The notes: generated from the letters alone by a model not told the origin. A stretch of 5,541 nt of DNA from an uncultured Clostridia bacterium (GCA_945868935.1 CAMBNE010000095.1:1-5541), one strand, 5' to 3'; shown: positions 1-5,541, numbered from the stretch's first letter. Program-made: numbers and translations.

Positions 1-1727
1 TCATCCTCTTTAAGCTGAATTTTAACGCCCTCCATCTCAGCCTTTGCCTTCTTCAGAGTTTCGTTAAAATCCTCGTAGAAATCATCAAGCAGTTCTACCC
101 ATTCTTCATCACCGTGTTCGACCTTATCGAGGTCTTCTTCCATTCCAGCTGTAAATTTTACATTTACAATATTTGGGAATCTCTCTTTCATCAGCTTTGT
201 CATTGCTTCGCCAAGCTCTGTCGGAACAAGGCTCTTTGCTTCACGCTTAACATATTCTCTGCCTGTTATGGTAGTTATGGTAGCGGCATAGGTAGAAGGT
301 CTGCCGATTCCGTATTCTTCAAGCGCTTTGATAAGCGAAGCTTCTGTATAACGTGCAGGGGGCTGTGTAAAATGCTGATTCTTCTTAAGTTCTTTACATC
401 TTACCGGCATATTCTTTTCAAGCGGCGGAAGCTGTGAGGACTTTTCCTCTTCTTCATCCTTGCCCTCAACATAAAGTGTAGTAAAACCGGGAAAATCAAC
501 ATAATAGCCTGATGCCTTAAAGGTATAACCGTTTGCTTCAATATCAGCCTGTGTTGTTTTCTGAATACAGTCAGCCATTTGCGATGCTGTGAATCTGTTC
601 CAGATAAGTTTATAGAGCTTATACTGGTCAGAGGTCAGACTATCCTTGATTTTATCCGGTGCAAGGCTCGGCATAGAAGGTCTGATTGCTTCGTGTCCGT
701 CCTGTGCATTACTTCTTGACTTAAAGAACCTTGGCTTTGGCGGTAAATATTCATCACCGTATTCCGAAGCGATATATTTTGTAACCTCATCAATTGCAAC
801 GTTTGAAATTCGCAGCGAGTCGGTTCTCATATAGGTAATAAGACCTGTTGCTCCCATTCCCTGAATTTCAACGCCCTCGTAAAGTTCCTGTGCAACCTTC
901 ATTGTACGCCTTGACTGAAAGCCGAGCTTTCTTGAAGCTTCCTGCTGTAAGGTTGAAGTGATAAACGGTGGTGCAGGAGATTTTTTGCGAGTACCGTGTC
1001 TTACCTTAGTAATCATATACTCGGCACCCTGTAAATCTGCTTCGATTTTATCAGCCTGCTCCTGATTCTGAATTTTAATTTTGCCGTTAGTGTCTGAATA
1101 AAGGCTTGCAGAAAATGACTTTCTGCTTCCCTTAGGAATAAACTTTGCGTCAATTGTCCAGTATTCTTCAGGCTTGAATTTTCTGATTTCTTCTTCCCTG
1201 TCTACAATTATTCTTACTGCAACGGACTGCACACGTCCTGCGGAGAGTCCTCTGCGGATTTTCTGCGAAATAAACGGACTTAATTTGTAGCCGACAAGTC
1301 TGTCAAGAACTCTACGTGCCTGCTGTGCATTTACAAGGTCAATGTTAATTGAACGGGGATGCTCCATTCCGTTTTTAACACCGGTCTTTGTAATTTCATT
1401 AAATTCAACACGCTTGCAGTAATCTTCGGGCAAACCGAGTATATATGCAAGGTGCCACGAAATTGCTTCTCCCTCACGGTCAGGGTCGGTTGCAAGGTAA
1501 ACATTGTCGCTTTCACTTGCAAGAGTTTTGAGTTCTTTAACAAGCTTTTCCTTGCCCTTGATTATTTCGTATTTCGGTGCAAAGTGATTTTTAATATCCA
1601 CGCTCAGTCTTGCCTTGGGCAAATCACGAACGTGTCCCATTGAAGCAACTACTTCATAATTACTTCCCAAATATTTTTTAATAGTTTTAGCTTTTGCGGG
1701 TGACTCCACAATTACCAAATCTGACAT
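1..1727 (-). CDS. topA: DNA topoisomerase I (type IA), C-terminus cut by window edge
   Basis: Relaxes negatively supercoiled DNA by cutting one strand through a 5'-phosphotyrosine link; acts on the chromosome, notably behind RNA polymerase. 575 residues are visible with no in-frame stop. The N-terminal Toprim domain has VESPAKAKTIKKYLG with catalytic Glu8, GHVRDLPK at 31-38 and the metal-binding DPDREGE at 81-87. The active-site stretch GLITYMRTDS places the nucleophile at Tyr299, and HEAIRPS begins at His345. The later RYTEASLIKALEEYGIGRPS segment is also typical. Firmicute TopA is usually about 690 residues, so roughly the last 115, including the zinc-ribbon region, lie outside the window. 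The ATG start is preceded by GGAGG (1732-1736) at 4-5 nt from AAAATG and begins 12 nt after the dprA stop, so the two genes are almost certainly co-transcribed. A dprA-topA pair is common in Firmicutes. No frameshift seen. Confidence 0.97.
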   Translation of the reverse strand, partial: MSDLVIVESPAKAKTIKKYLGSNYEVVASMGHVRDLPKARLSVDIKNHFAPKYEIIKGKEKLVKELKTLASESDNVYLATDPDREGEAISWHLAYILGLPEDYCKRVEFNEITKTGVKNGMEHPRSINIDLVNAQQARRVLDRLVGYKLSPFISQKIRRGLSAGRVQSVAVRIIVDREEEIRKFKPEEYWTIDAKFIPKGSRKSFSASLYSDTNGKIKIQNQEQADKIEADLQGAEYMITKVRHGTRKKSPAPPFITSTLQQEASRKLGFQSRRTMKVAQELYEGVEIQGMGATGLITYMRTDSLRISNVAIDEVTKYIASEYGDEYLPPKPRFFKSRSNAQDGHEAIRPSMPSLAPDKIKDSLTSDQYKLYKLIWNRFTASQMADCIQKTTQADIEANGYTFKASGYYVDFPGFTTLYVEGKDEEEEKSSQLPPLEKNMPVRCKELKKNQHFTQPPARYTEASLIKALEEYGIGRPSTYAATITTITGREYVKREAKSLVPTELGEAMTKLMKERFPNIVNVKFTAGMEEDLDKVEHGDEEWVELLDDFYEDFNETLKKAKAEMEGVKIQLKED

Positions 1728-1739
1728 TTTGACCTCCGA

Positions 1740-2978
1740 TTATTTAAGTATGTATCTTCTTCCCTGAAGTGCGGATACGAGATTTTTCATCTCAAGCTCG
1801 GTTATTGACGAGAGCACCTTAAAAACAGGGATTCCTAAATCGCTTGATATTTTATCTATATGAACAGGCTCTGAGGATATGTATTCATATATCCTTTGAG
1901 CTGTAGGATTCAAATTTAAATTTTCTTTGTGCTTTATTTCTTTATCTGAATTATCAACAATATTTTCTATCTTATTCTCAGGTTTATCAATATTTATAAA
2001 TTTCTTAGGTTTTTTCTTAAAAGGGCTTTTTCCTTTTACCGGGATTGCCTCAATATCATTAAGAGATATGTTATTAAAGTCCACTTCACCGTCTGTTGCG
2101 TACAAATTGTCAAATGCATTGAGAATATCCATAAAATCAGTAACAGGAATTGCAGAGCCCTCTTTGATTCTTCCGTTCGAGCCTTCGTTCTGCGGACTGT
2201 TATTGCCAAGCAGGGCAAAGACCTCTTTACCCTGTTCAAGAGCAAGATTTGCAGTAATAAGTGAGCCGCTTTTTGCTCCTGCTTCAATTACAAGAACTCC
2301 GTCTGAAAGAGCAGAGATTATTCTGTTGCGGGCAGGAAAATAATAATTTCTCGGAGTTTCGTCGGGCGGATACTCCGAAATTACAGCGCCTCGCTTTGTA
2401 ATAGCACGCCGCATCTGTTCATTTTCGTGCAGATAATTGCAATTAATTCCGCATCCTCGTACGCAGATTGTAACTCCGTCGGCGGCAAGCGAGCCTCTGT
2501 GAGAAGCACAGTCTACGCCTAACGCACCTCCGCTTACTACGGTAACACCGTATTTTGAAAGCGCATATGCGATTTTATAGGAGTTCTTAAGTCCGTAGTC
2601 AGTCGCTCGTCTTGTGCCTACTATACCTATAGAAAGACGGTTGTCAATATCGGGTAAAGAACCGCTGATATATATAACAGCAGGCGGAGTATCAATATTG
2701 AAAAGACATAACGGATAGCTTTCGTCGTCTATTGCAAGCACCGAGTAATTGAGCTCATTACACCTGTCAATAATTTTCTGAGCGTCATCAAGCGTTGCTT
2801 TCGAAAGCTTTTCAATATCGCTTTCAGACAATAAGCCGCAAAAACGCCACTCTTTTTTACCGCCTTGACAAAAAAGAGAAATATCGGAATACAGTTTTGC
2901 AATTTTCTTGACCTTCGGGGTATTATAACCAAGGGCAAGAGTTAACCAAATCCAGATTTTAGCGTTTGATGAAATCAT
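1740..2978 (-). CDS. dprA: DNA-processing protein DprA (Smf)
   Basis: Binds incoming single-stranded DNA and loads RecA during natural transformation; also widely conserved in bacteria not known to be competent. 412 residues. An N-terminal helical region (about 1-80) resembles the helix-hairpin-helix/SAM-like part of the family. The Rossmann-like core (about 85-285) carries GTR at 121-123, SGGALGVD at 149-156, SEYPP at 201-205, FPARNRIIS at 214-222 and EAGAKSGSLITANLALEQG at 232-250. A Lys/Asn/Asp-rich linker (about 300-357) separates it from a C-terminal winged-helix domain (about 358-412, starting LNPTAQRIYEYI). The start ATG overlaps the upstream methyltransferase stop as ATGA, which implies translational coupling. 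The Shine-Dalgarno is weak (GGGAAATGA), consistent with reliance on that coupling. SGGALGVD replaces the commoner SGLARGID, a conservative variant. Whether the host is competent cannot be told from this window. Confidence 0.96.
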   Translation of the reverse strand: MISSNAKIWIWLTLALGYNTPKVKKIAKLYSDISLFCQGGKKEWRFCGLLSESDIEKLSKATLDDAQKIIDRCNELNYSVLAIDDESYPLCLFNIDTPPAVIYISGSLPDIDNRLSIGIVGTRRATDYGLKNSYKIAYALSKYGVTVVSGGALGVDCASHRGSLAADGVTICVRGCGINCNYLHENEQMRRAITKRGAVISEYPPDETPRNYYFPARNRIISALSDGVLVIEAGAKSGSLITANLALEQGKEVFALLGNNSPQNEGSNGRIKEGSAIPVTDFMDILNAFDNLYATDGEVDFNNISLNDIEAIPVKGKSPFKKKPKKFINIDKPENKIENIVDNSDKEIKHKENLNLNPTAQRIYEYISSEPVHIDKISSDLGIPVFKVLSSITELEMKNLVSALQGRRYILK

Positions 2979-3757
2979 TTTATCATTTCCCAGATAATTA
3001 TTGAAGCGGCAGCCGAAGCGTTGAGCGACTCGGCTTTTCCTCGCATCGGAATTGTAATCTTATTTTTGCAAGCATTTATCGTTTCCTGTTTTAAGCCGTT
3101 GCCCTCGTTGCCTATTACAGTTATGCAGGGTGATTTAAAATCAACCTCAGTTATAGGCTTTGCACTGCTGTCAACAACGGAAGCAAAGGAATCAAGATAA
3201 GTATTCTCCGATAAATAATCGGAAATACTGCCGCAAATTATAAACGGAATTCTGAATACTGCGCCCATACTGCCTCTTACAACCTTTGGGCTGTAAATAT
3301 CACAGCAGTCCTCCGACATAACAATGCCGTCAATTCCGAATGCCTCAGCAGAACGCAAAATCGTTCCAAGATTGTTCGGGTCCTGCACATTATCAAGGGC
3401 AAGTAATTTTCCGTTATTCTTAATTGTATCAAACTGACTAATTTTGTCAAGTGCTTTTATAATGCAGAGAAATCCCTGCGGTGTTTCGGTATCGCTGATT
3501 AAAGAAAAAATCTGTTCAGTTACTACAAAGGACTTTCGGGAATATTCGGACAATTCATTAAATTTATCACGATTTTTTTCTATTGCCTTTTCAGTTGCAA
3601 AAAGTATTTCAATTTCAGCGTTGCTTAGCATTGCGTCATAGCAAACTCTTAAACCCTCGGCAATAAAAAGCCCTGATTGTCTTCTGTAACGTGCGCTTTT
3701 TTTAAGCTTTACCGTATTTTTTATATTACTGTTATCCTTGCTTGTAAGAGTAAGCAT
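2975..3757 (-). CDS. SpoU/TrmH-family RNA 2'-O-methyltransferase (YsgA/RlmB-like)
   Basis: Predicted to transfer a methyl group from S-adenosylmethionine to a ribose 2'-OH, most likely in rRNA; the exact target nucleotide cannot be assigned. 260 residues, with an N-terminal L30e-like substrate-binding domain (about 1-105) and a C-terminal trefoil-knot SPOUT domain (about 113-260). The three SpoU motifs are intact. Motif 1 is NVQDPNNLGTILRSAEAFG at 123-141, with the conserved Arg135. Motif 2 is VIGNEGNGL at 214-222, with Glu218. Motif 3 is IPMRGKAESLNASAAAS at 236-252, with the SLN core at 244-246. The ATG is preceded by AGGAGA (3763-3768) at good spacing. It follows rplT after 63 nt that contain a hairpin, and its TGA stop overlaps the dprA start by 4 nt. 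The layout resembles Bacillus ysgA, which I take as the closest family label without proof of orthology. TrmH tRNA methyltransferase is less likely given the two-domain layout. Confidence 0.93.
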   Translation of the reverse strand: MLTLTSKDNSNIKNTVKLKKSARYRRQSGLFIAEGLRVCYDAMLSNAEIEILFATEKAIEKNRDKFNELSEYSRKSFVVTEQIFSLISDTETPQGFLCIIKALDKISQFDTIKNNGKLLALDNVQDPNNLGTILRSAEAFGIDGIVMSEDCCDIYSPKVVRGSMGAVFRIPFIICGSISDYLSENTYLDSFASVVDSSAKPITEVDFKSPCITVIGNEGNGLKQETINACKNKITIPMRGKAESLNASAAASIIIWEMIK

Positions 3758-3779
3758 ATCTTTCTCCTAAAACAGCAAA

Positions 3780-3803
3780 TGCGTTTGGGAAAACCCAAAC
3801 GCA
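3780..3803 (-). terminator. hairpin between rplT and the methyltransferase, probable leaky terminator
   Basis: A perfect 10-bp inverted repeat (TGCGTTTGGG / CCCAAACGCA on the minus strand) closes a TTTT loop. It starts 17 nt after the rplT stop codon. The sequence following it on the minus strand is TTTGCTGTTTTAGGA, so the T tract is interrupted and weak. Such a hairpin could terminate part of the ribosomal-protein transcripts while letting some through to the methyltransferase-dprA-topA genes, or protect the 3' end of the operon mRNA. Its base lies 11 nt upstream of the methyltransferase Shine-Dalgarno (3763-3768). The stem is certain; the termination strength is inference. Confidence 0.6.
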
Positions 3804-3820
3804 ATTACAAGTCAATAAAA

Positions 3821-4171
3821 TTAAGCGTTTTTAGCCTGTTCAACAAGTGATGTAAAAGCAGCAGGGTCTGAAATTGCAATTTCAGAAAGCATCTTACGGT
3901 TTAATGTAATGCCTGCTTTTTTAAGACCATTCATAAATGTTGAATAATTTGTGCCGTTAGCCTTGCAAGCTGCAGAAATACGAGTAATCCAAAGACGACG
4001 GAAATCTCTCTTTCTCTGCTTACGACCGATGTAAGCGTAGTTGCCTGACTTCATAACAGCCTGTTTAGCCATTTTAAAGTGTCTTGATTTTGAACCCCAG
4101 TAGCCCTTGGCAAGCTTTAATGTCTTTTTTCTTCTTTTGCGAGTCATCATCGCACCTTTTACACGTGCCAT
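3821..4171 (-). CDS. rplT: 50S ribosomal protein L20
   Basis: Binds 23S rRNA early in 50S assembly. It is also the known autorepressor of the infC-rpmI-rplT operon in Bacillus and E. coli. 116 residues against the usual 117-119, starting [24 protein letters not shown] in family fashion (given here only as an N-terminal landmark, residues 1-24), with a very basic N-terminal extension. The conserved core [20 protein letters not shown] lies at 43-62, followed by [14 protein letters not shown] and the C-terminal [10 protein letters not shown] block. The C-terminal globular half is the part that contacts rRNA and the leader mRNA in known cases. The start has a strong TCGGAGGT Shine-Dalgarno (4180-4187). 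It lies 45 nt after the rpmI stop in the standard infC-rpmI-rplT order. No internal promoter was convincing. Confidence 0.99.
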   Translation of the reverse strand: MARVKGAMMTRKRRKKTLKLAKGYWGSKSRHFKMAKQAVMKSGNYAYIGRKQRKRDFRRLWITRISAACKANGTNYSTFMNGLKKAGITLNRKMLSEIAISDPAAFTSLVEQAKNA

Positions 4172-4216
4172 TATATGTTACCTCCGATTAGTTTATTTAG
4201 TTAGTTTAAGCGTCAA

Positions 4217-4414
4217 TTATTTGTAAGGAATAAGGCGCTTGATCTGAGCAGTATTTGTCTTATCAGCTACTGCTGTCTGACGTAAACCTCTCTTACGCTT
4301 TGTTGTCTTCTTGTTTAAGATGTGGCTCTTGTTAGCGTGAGCACGGATAACTTTACCGTTTTTAGAAAGTTTAAAACGTTTTTTGGCACCGCTGTGAGTT
4401 TTAATTTTAGGCAT
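4217..4414 (-). CDS. rpmI: 50S ribosomal protein L35
   Basis: Small basic component of the large ribosomal subunit. 65 residues, the normal family length, beginning [20 protein letters not shown] and ending in IKRLIPYK. The conserved MPK.KTH..AKKRF N-terminus fixes the start at 4414. This ATG is preceded by AGGGAGG (4424-4430) with proper spacing. The reading frame stays open upstream to another ATG at 4534, but that extension lies inside infC, has no resemblance to L35 and is rejected. The gene lies 22 nt downstream of the infC stop and 45 nt upstream of rplT, and in E. coli translation of L35 is coupled to L20 control. Here it simply shares the transcript; separate regulation is not visible. 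Confidence 0.98.
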   Translation of the reverse strand: MPKIKTHSGAKKRFKLSKNGKVIRAHANKSHILNKKTTKRKRGLRQTAVADKTNTAQIKRLIPYK

Positions 4415-4436
4415 ATTAAGTATCCTCCCTATTAAA

Positions 4437-4958
4437 TTACTTGTTGGTCTTTGGCGCAAGAAACATAAGCATATTGCGGCCTTCAAGCTTTGCAGGCTTT
4501 TCAATGACAGCTGTTTCGCTGCAAGCGTCGGCAAAGCGTTTCATTGTTTCAAGACCGATTTCGGGATGTCCCATTTCACGTCCTCTGAAACGGATTGAAA
4601 CCTTAACCTTGTCGCCGTGCTTGATGAATTTAAGAGCATTGTTAAGCTTAGTGTTAAAATCGTGAGTATCAATATTGAGCGAAAGTCTTACTTCCTTAAT
4701 GTCGACAACTCTCTGATTTTTTCTTGCTTCTTTTTCTCTTTTAGCCTGTTCAAAACGGTATTTTCCGTAATCCATAATCTTACATACGGGCGGATTGCTC
4801 TGCGGAGCGATTTTTACCAAATCAAGGTTTTTCTGCTCTGCAAGATTAAGCGCATCCTTTGCGGACATAATACCAAGCTGCTGACCGTCAGAACCGATTA
4901 TTCTGAGCTCTTTGTCACGGATTTCTTCATTAATCTGAATATTATCTTTCTTGCCGAT
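4437..4958 (-). CDS. infC: translation initiation factor IF-3, apparent AUC start codon
   Basis: Binds the 30S subunit, keeps it apart from 50S and checks the start codon and initiator tRNA. With the start chosen here it has 173 residues, matching the family. The N-terminal domain (about 1-75) begins [19 protein letters not shown] after the initiator and contains [12 protein letters not shown]. The IF3 signature [15 protein letters not shown] spans 60-74. A charged linker follows, then the C-terminal domain (about 85-173) with [13 protein letters not shown] and a MLMFLAPK end. Start choice: no ATG, GTG or TTG lies in frame between the strong GGAGGTG Shine-Dalgarno (4966-4972) and the conserved core. 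The only well-placed codon is ATC at 4956-4958, 9 nt after GGAGG. Non-canonical AUU starts are typical of infC and let IF3 repress itself; AUC should act likewise. An ATG at 5036 is in frame, but it would translate the attenuator and gives no IF3-like sequence. Confidence 0.96.
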   Translation of the reverse strand: MGKKDNIQINEEIRDKELRIIGSDGQQLGIMSAKDALNLAEQKNLDLVKIAPQSNPPVCKIMDYGKYRFEQAKREKEARKNQRVVDIKEVRLSLNIDTHDFNTKLNNALKFIKHGDKVKVSIRFRGREMGHPEIGLETMKRFADACSETAVIEKPAKLEGRNMLMFLAPKTNK

Positions 4959-4972
4959 GGTTAAGCACCTCC
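4956..4972 (-). promoter_or_regulatory. infC Shine-Dalgarno and AUC start codon
   Basis: On the minus strand GGAGGTG (4972-4966) is followed by CTTAACC and then ATC (4958-4956), which opens the reading frame to GGC AAG AAA GAT. Spacing from GGAGG to ATC is 9 nt. The next isoleucine codon that could serve, ATT in NIQIN, is 15 nt further on and too far from the Shine-Dalgarno. IF3 discriminates against such codons, so this site is the expected point of IF3 feedback. The assignment rests on spacing and family N-terminus, not on protein data. Confidence 0.8.
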
Positions 4973-4982
4973 AAAGTACCAC

Positions 4983-5020
4983 TAAAATAATAAATGCGGA
5001 CAGAAATACATCCGTCCGCA
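4983..5020 (-). terminator. intrinsic terminator / attenuator in the infC leader
   Basis: A 10-bp stem, TGCGGACGGA (5020-5011) with TCTGTCCGCA (5004-4995), contains one G-U pair and closes a 6-nt TGTATT loop. It is followed directly by TTTATTATTTTA (4994-4983). This is a textbook intrinsic terminator in the minus orientation, ending about 10 nt before the infC Shine-Dalgarno. Because it sits between the promoter and the first gene, it must act as an attenuator rather than an operon-end terminator. It would also stop read-through from the glycerophosphotransferase gene, which has no terminator of its own. Confidence 0.85.
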
Positions 5021-5069
5021 CAGCAATACATAACACAAAAGTAGTTTAGGTATTGACCCGTGCAGACGA
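5012..5069 (-). promoter_or_regulatory. candidate antiterminator helix competing with the attenuator
   Basis: TCGTCTGCACGG (5069-5058) can pair with CTGTGCGGACGG (5023-5012) over 12 consecutive base pairs, nine Watson-Crick and three G-U. The second strand covers nearly the whole 5' arm of the terminator, so the two helices exclude each other. The first strand also overlaps the local ACCTGTG/CACGGGT helix (5056-5062), so stabilising that local fold would free the terminator. This arrangement is seen directly in the sequence; the switching role and L20 as the trigger are inference from the Bacillus infC leader. Confidence 0.65.
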
Positions 5070-5082
5070 CACCCCACAGGTG

Positions 5083-5098
5083 AAAGCATTTCTGCTTT
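5083..5098 (-). other. GAAA-tetraloop hairpin at the 5' end of the leader
   Basis: AAAGCA and TGCTTT form a 6-bp stem closed by a GAAA (GNRA-type) tetraloop, starting about 12 nt after the predicted transcription start. Such a hairpin near the 5' end could stabilise the leader RNA or form part of its fold through a tetraloop contact. The stem is AU-rich and modest in strength. Confidence 0.5.
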
Positions 5099-5116
5099 GC
5101 TTTATTTTACCTTAAT

Positions 5117-5145
5117 AGTATAATACAACTTTTGTTTCTTGTCAA
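5117..5145 (-). promoter_or_regulatory. housekeeping (sigma-A) promoter of the infC-rpmI-rplT operon
   Basis: A perfect -35 box TTGACA (5145-5140) and a -10 box TATACT (5122-5117; one mismatch to TATAAT) are separated by exactly 17 nt. Upstream of the -35 box, 5148-5166 is almost entirely A/T with an AAAAAA run, suiting an UP element. Transcription should start around 5112-5109. The TGA stop of the upstream gene lies inside the -35 box. A near-consensus core promoter fits a highly expressed ribosomal operon whose output is then cut back by leader attenuation. Confidence 0.9.
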
Positions 5146-5541
5146 GCATTATTTTTTAAATTTTCATAAATCAAGTTTACAACACGCTCTGTTGACTTTC
5201 CGTCACGGTAATCAAAGAACATATCGGCAAAAGGCTTGATTTTTTCTGTGCAGTAATCTTCCTTGTCAATAACATCAATAAGCTGTTCCTGAGAGTAAAC
5301 AATTTTACCGGGAGCAAAGAGCTTAAAGTCAAAGTAAAAATCACGCTCATTGATATACTTTTCAAGGTCGAATACATAGAAAATCATCGGAATGTCAAGC
5401 AGTGATGCTTCAAATACAAGTGATGAATAGTCGGTGATTATCGCATCGGTTACAAACAGTAAATCGTTAAGCTCCGTATCATCCGACAAATCAATGATTC
5501 TGTCCTTATACTTTTTAGGTATAGGCTGTTTGTCCTTGACA
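5142..5541 (-). CDS. CDP-glycerol glycerophosphotransferase family protein, C-terminal part only
   Basis: The last 132 residues of a protein whose start lies beyond the window. They match the C-terminal end of the TagB/TagF/TarF-type family, which transfers glycerol-phosphate (or a related polyol phosphate) from a CDP-linked donor to a growing cell-wall polymer at the inner membrane face. Visible landmarks are LSDDTELNDLLFVTDAIITDYSS, cited here as two blocks: the D-x-x-x-L-N-D-L-L block and the ITDYSSLVFEASLLD nucleotide/phosphate-binding block. Then come PMIFYVFDLEKYINERDFYFDF, with its conserved Y-D-x-E-x-Y spacing, a PG turn and a terminal FFDYRDGKSTERV. A TTG at 5489 in this frame is an internal leucine codon, not a start. 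Whether the enzyme primes, polymerises or decorates cannot be told from this end. It appears unrelated in function to the infC operon and has no terminator before the infC promoter. Confidence 0.9.
   Translation of the reverse strand, partial: VKDKQPIPKKYKDRIIDLSDDTELNDLLFVTDAIITDYSSLVFEASLLDIPMIFYVFDLEKYINERDFYFDFKLFAPGKIVYSQEQLIDVIDKEDYCTEKIKPFADMFFDYRDGKSTERVVNLIYENLKNNA

Larger units (their letters stand above)
4959..5110 (-). ncRNA. infC-operon untranslated leader, likely L20-type autoregulatory leader
   Basis: From the probable transcription start (around 5112-5109) to the infC start there are about 150 nt without a credible coding sequence. In order it contains a 6-bp AAAGCA/TGCTTT hairpin with a GAAA tetraloop (5083-5098) and a local 7-bp helix ACCTGTG/CACGGGT (5075-5081 with 5056-5062). 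Next comes a segment able to pair over 12 bp with the 5' arm region of the terminator. The terminator hairpin with its T-rich tail (4983-5020) and the infC Shine-Dalgarno complete it. In Bacillus, L20 binds the infC leader and causes premature termination; the position, length and architecture here fit that class. I cannot confirm the L20-binding nucleotides without a covariance-model search, so the ligand is inferred from gene context. Confidence 0.75.

Noticed and set aside
114..437. Plus-strand open frame opposite topA, and similar ones at 646-834 and 1359-1643
   Set aside because: They lie antisense to an intact topA frame, their translations look like no known protein family, and I see no start signals. 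They are shadows.
1927..2343. Plus-strand 138-codon open frame opposite dprA
   Set aside because: Fully antisense to conserved DprA motifs, with low-complexity hydrophobic/serine-rich content expected from the reverse of a Lys/Glu-rich gene.
3787..3815. Possible promoter for the methyltransferase: TTGACT (3815-3810) after rplT
   Set aside because: At 17-nt spacing the -10 position reads TTTCCC inside the hairpin; no acceptable -10 box is present.
4186..4216. TTGACG just after the rpmI stop as an internal promoter for rplT
   Set aside because: No good -10 box lies at 16-18 nt spacing; the AT-rich match is what chance would give.
4415..4534. Longer rpmI frame starting at 4534
   Set aside because: The extra 40 residues overlap infC in another frame and do not resemble L35. 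The MPKIKTHSG start at 4414 has its own Shine-Dalgarno.
4617..4964. Plus-strand 115-codon open frame opposite infC
   Set aside because: Its Phe/Ser/Leu-rich content is the reverse complement of the basic IF3 sequence; no ribosome binding site or family resemblance.
4959..5036. In-frame ATG at 5036 giving IF3 a 26-residue N-terminal extension
   Set aside because: The extension would translate the attenuator, has no IF3 similarity and has no Shine-Dalgarno. The strong GGAGG at 4968-4972 serves the ATC at 4958 instead.
5142..5489. Treating TTG at 5489 as the start of a short 115-residue gene
   Set aside because: The frame continues upstream to the window edge with residues typical of the glycerophosphotransferase family, so this is an internal leucine codon of a partial gene.

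Overview
The window comes from a moderately AT-rich Firmicutes chromosome, most likely a clostridial (Ruminococcus/Oscillospirales-like) bacterium. The evidence is the gene order, strong GGAGG-type ribosome binding sites, a consensus housekeeping promoter, and an infC-rpmI-rplT operon led by a transcription-attenuator leader as in Bacillus. The exact genus is inference. All supported genes lie on the minus strand, so the biological order runs from high to low coordinates.

Layout in transcription order. (1) 5541-5142: the C-terminal part of a CDP-glycerol glycerophosphotransferase-like enzyme (teichoic-acid-type polymer synthesis), cut by the window edge. (2) 5145-5117: a consensus promoter (TTGACA, 17-nt spacer, TATACT) whose -35 box contains the stop codon of that upstream gene. 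(3) About 5110-4959: an untranslated leader of about 150 nt. It holds an intrinsic terminator just before infC and an upstream segment that can form a competing 12-bp antiterminator helix, which fits the L20-type autoregulatory leader of Firmicutes. (4) 4958-3821: infC (IF3, apparently starting at an AUC codon), rpmI (L35) and rplT (L20). (5) 3803-3780: a strong hairpin with a poor T tail, probably a leaky terminator. (6) 3757-1 and beyond: a SpoU/TrmH-family RNA 2'-O-methyltransferase, dprA and topA, tightly spaced (4-nt overlap, then a 12-nt gap). topA runs off the low-coordinate edge before its C-terminal zinc-ribbon region would appear.

The first operon makes a translation initiation factor and two 50S proteins. 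Its expected controls are feedback by L20 on the leader and feedback by IF3 on its own non-canonical start codon. The second cluster modifies RNA, handles incoming single-stranded DNA (DprA) and relaxes negative supercoils (TopA); it probably receives some read-through from the ribosomal operon. The genes are ordinary housekeeping genes. The points of interest are regulatory: the mutually exclusive leader helices, the AUC start and the stop/promoter overlap. There is no gene-free stretch longer than about 180 bases, and I found no mobile element, CRISPR array, tRNA or rRNA.
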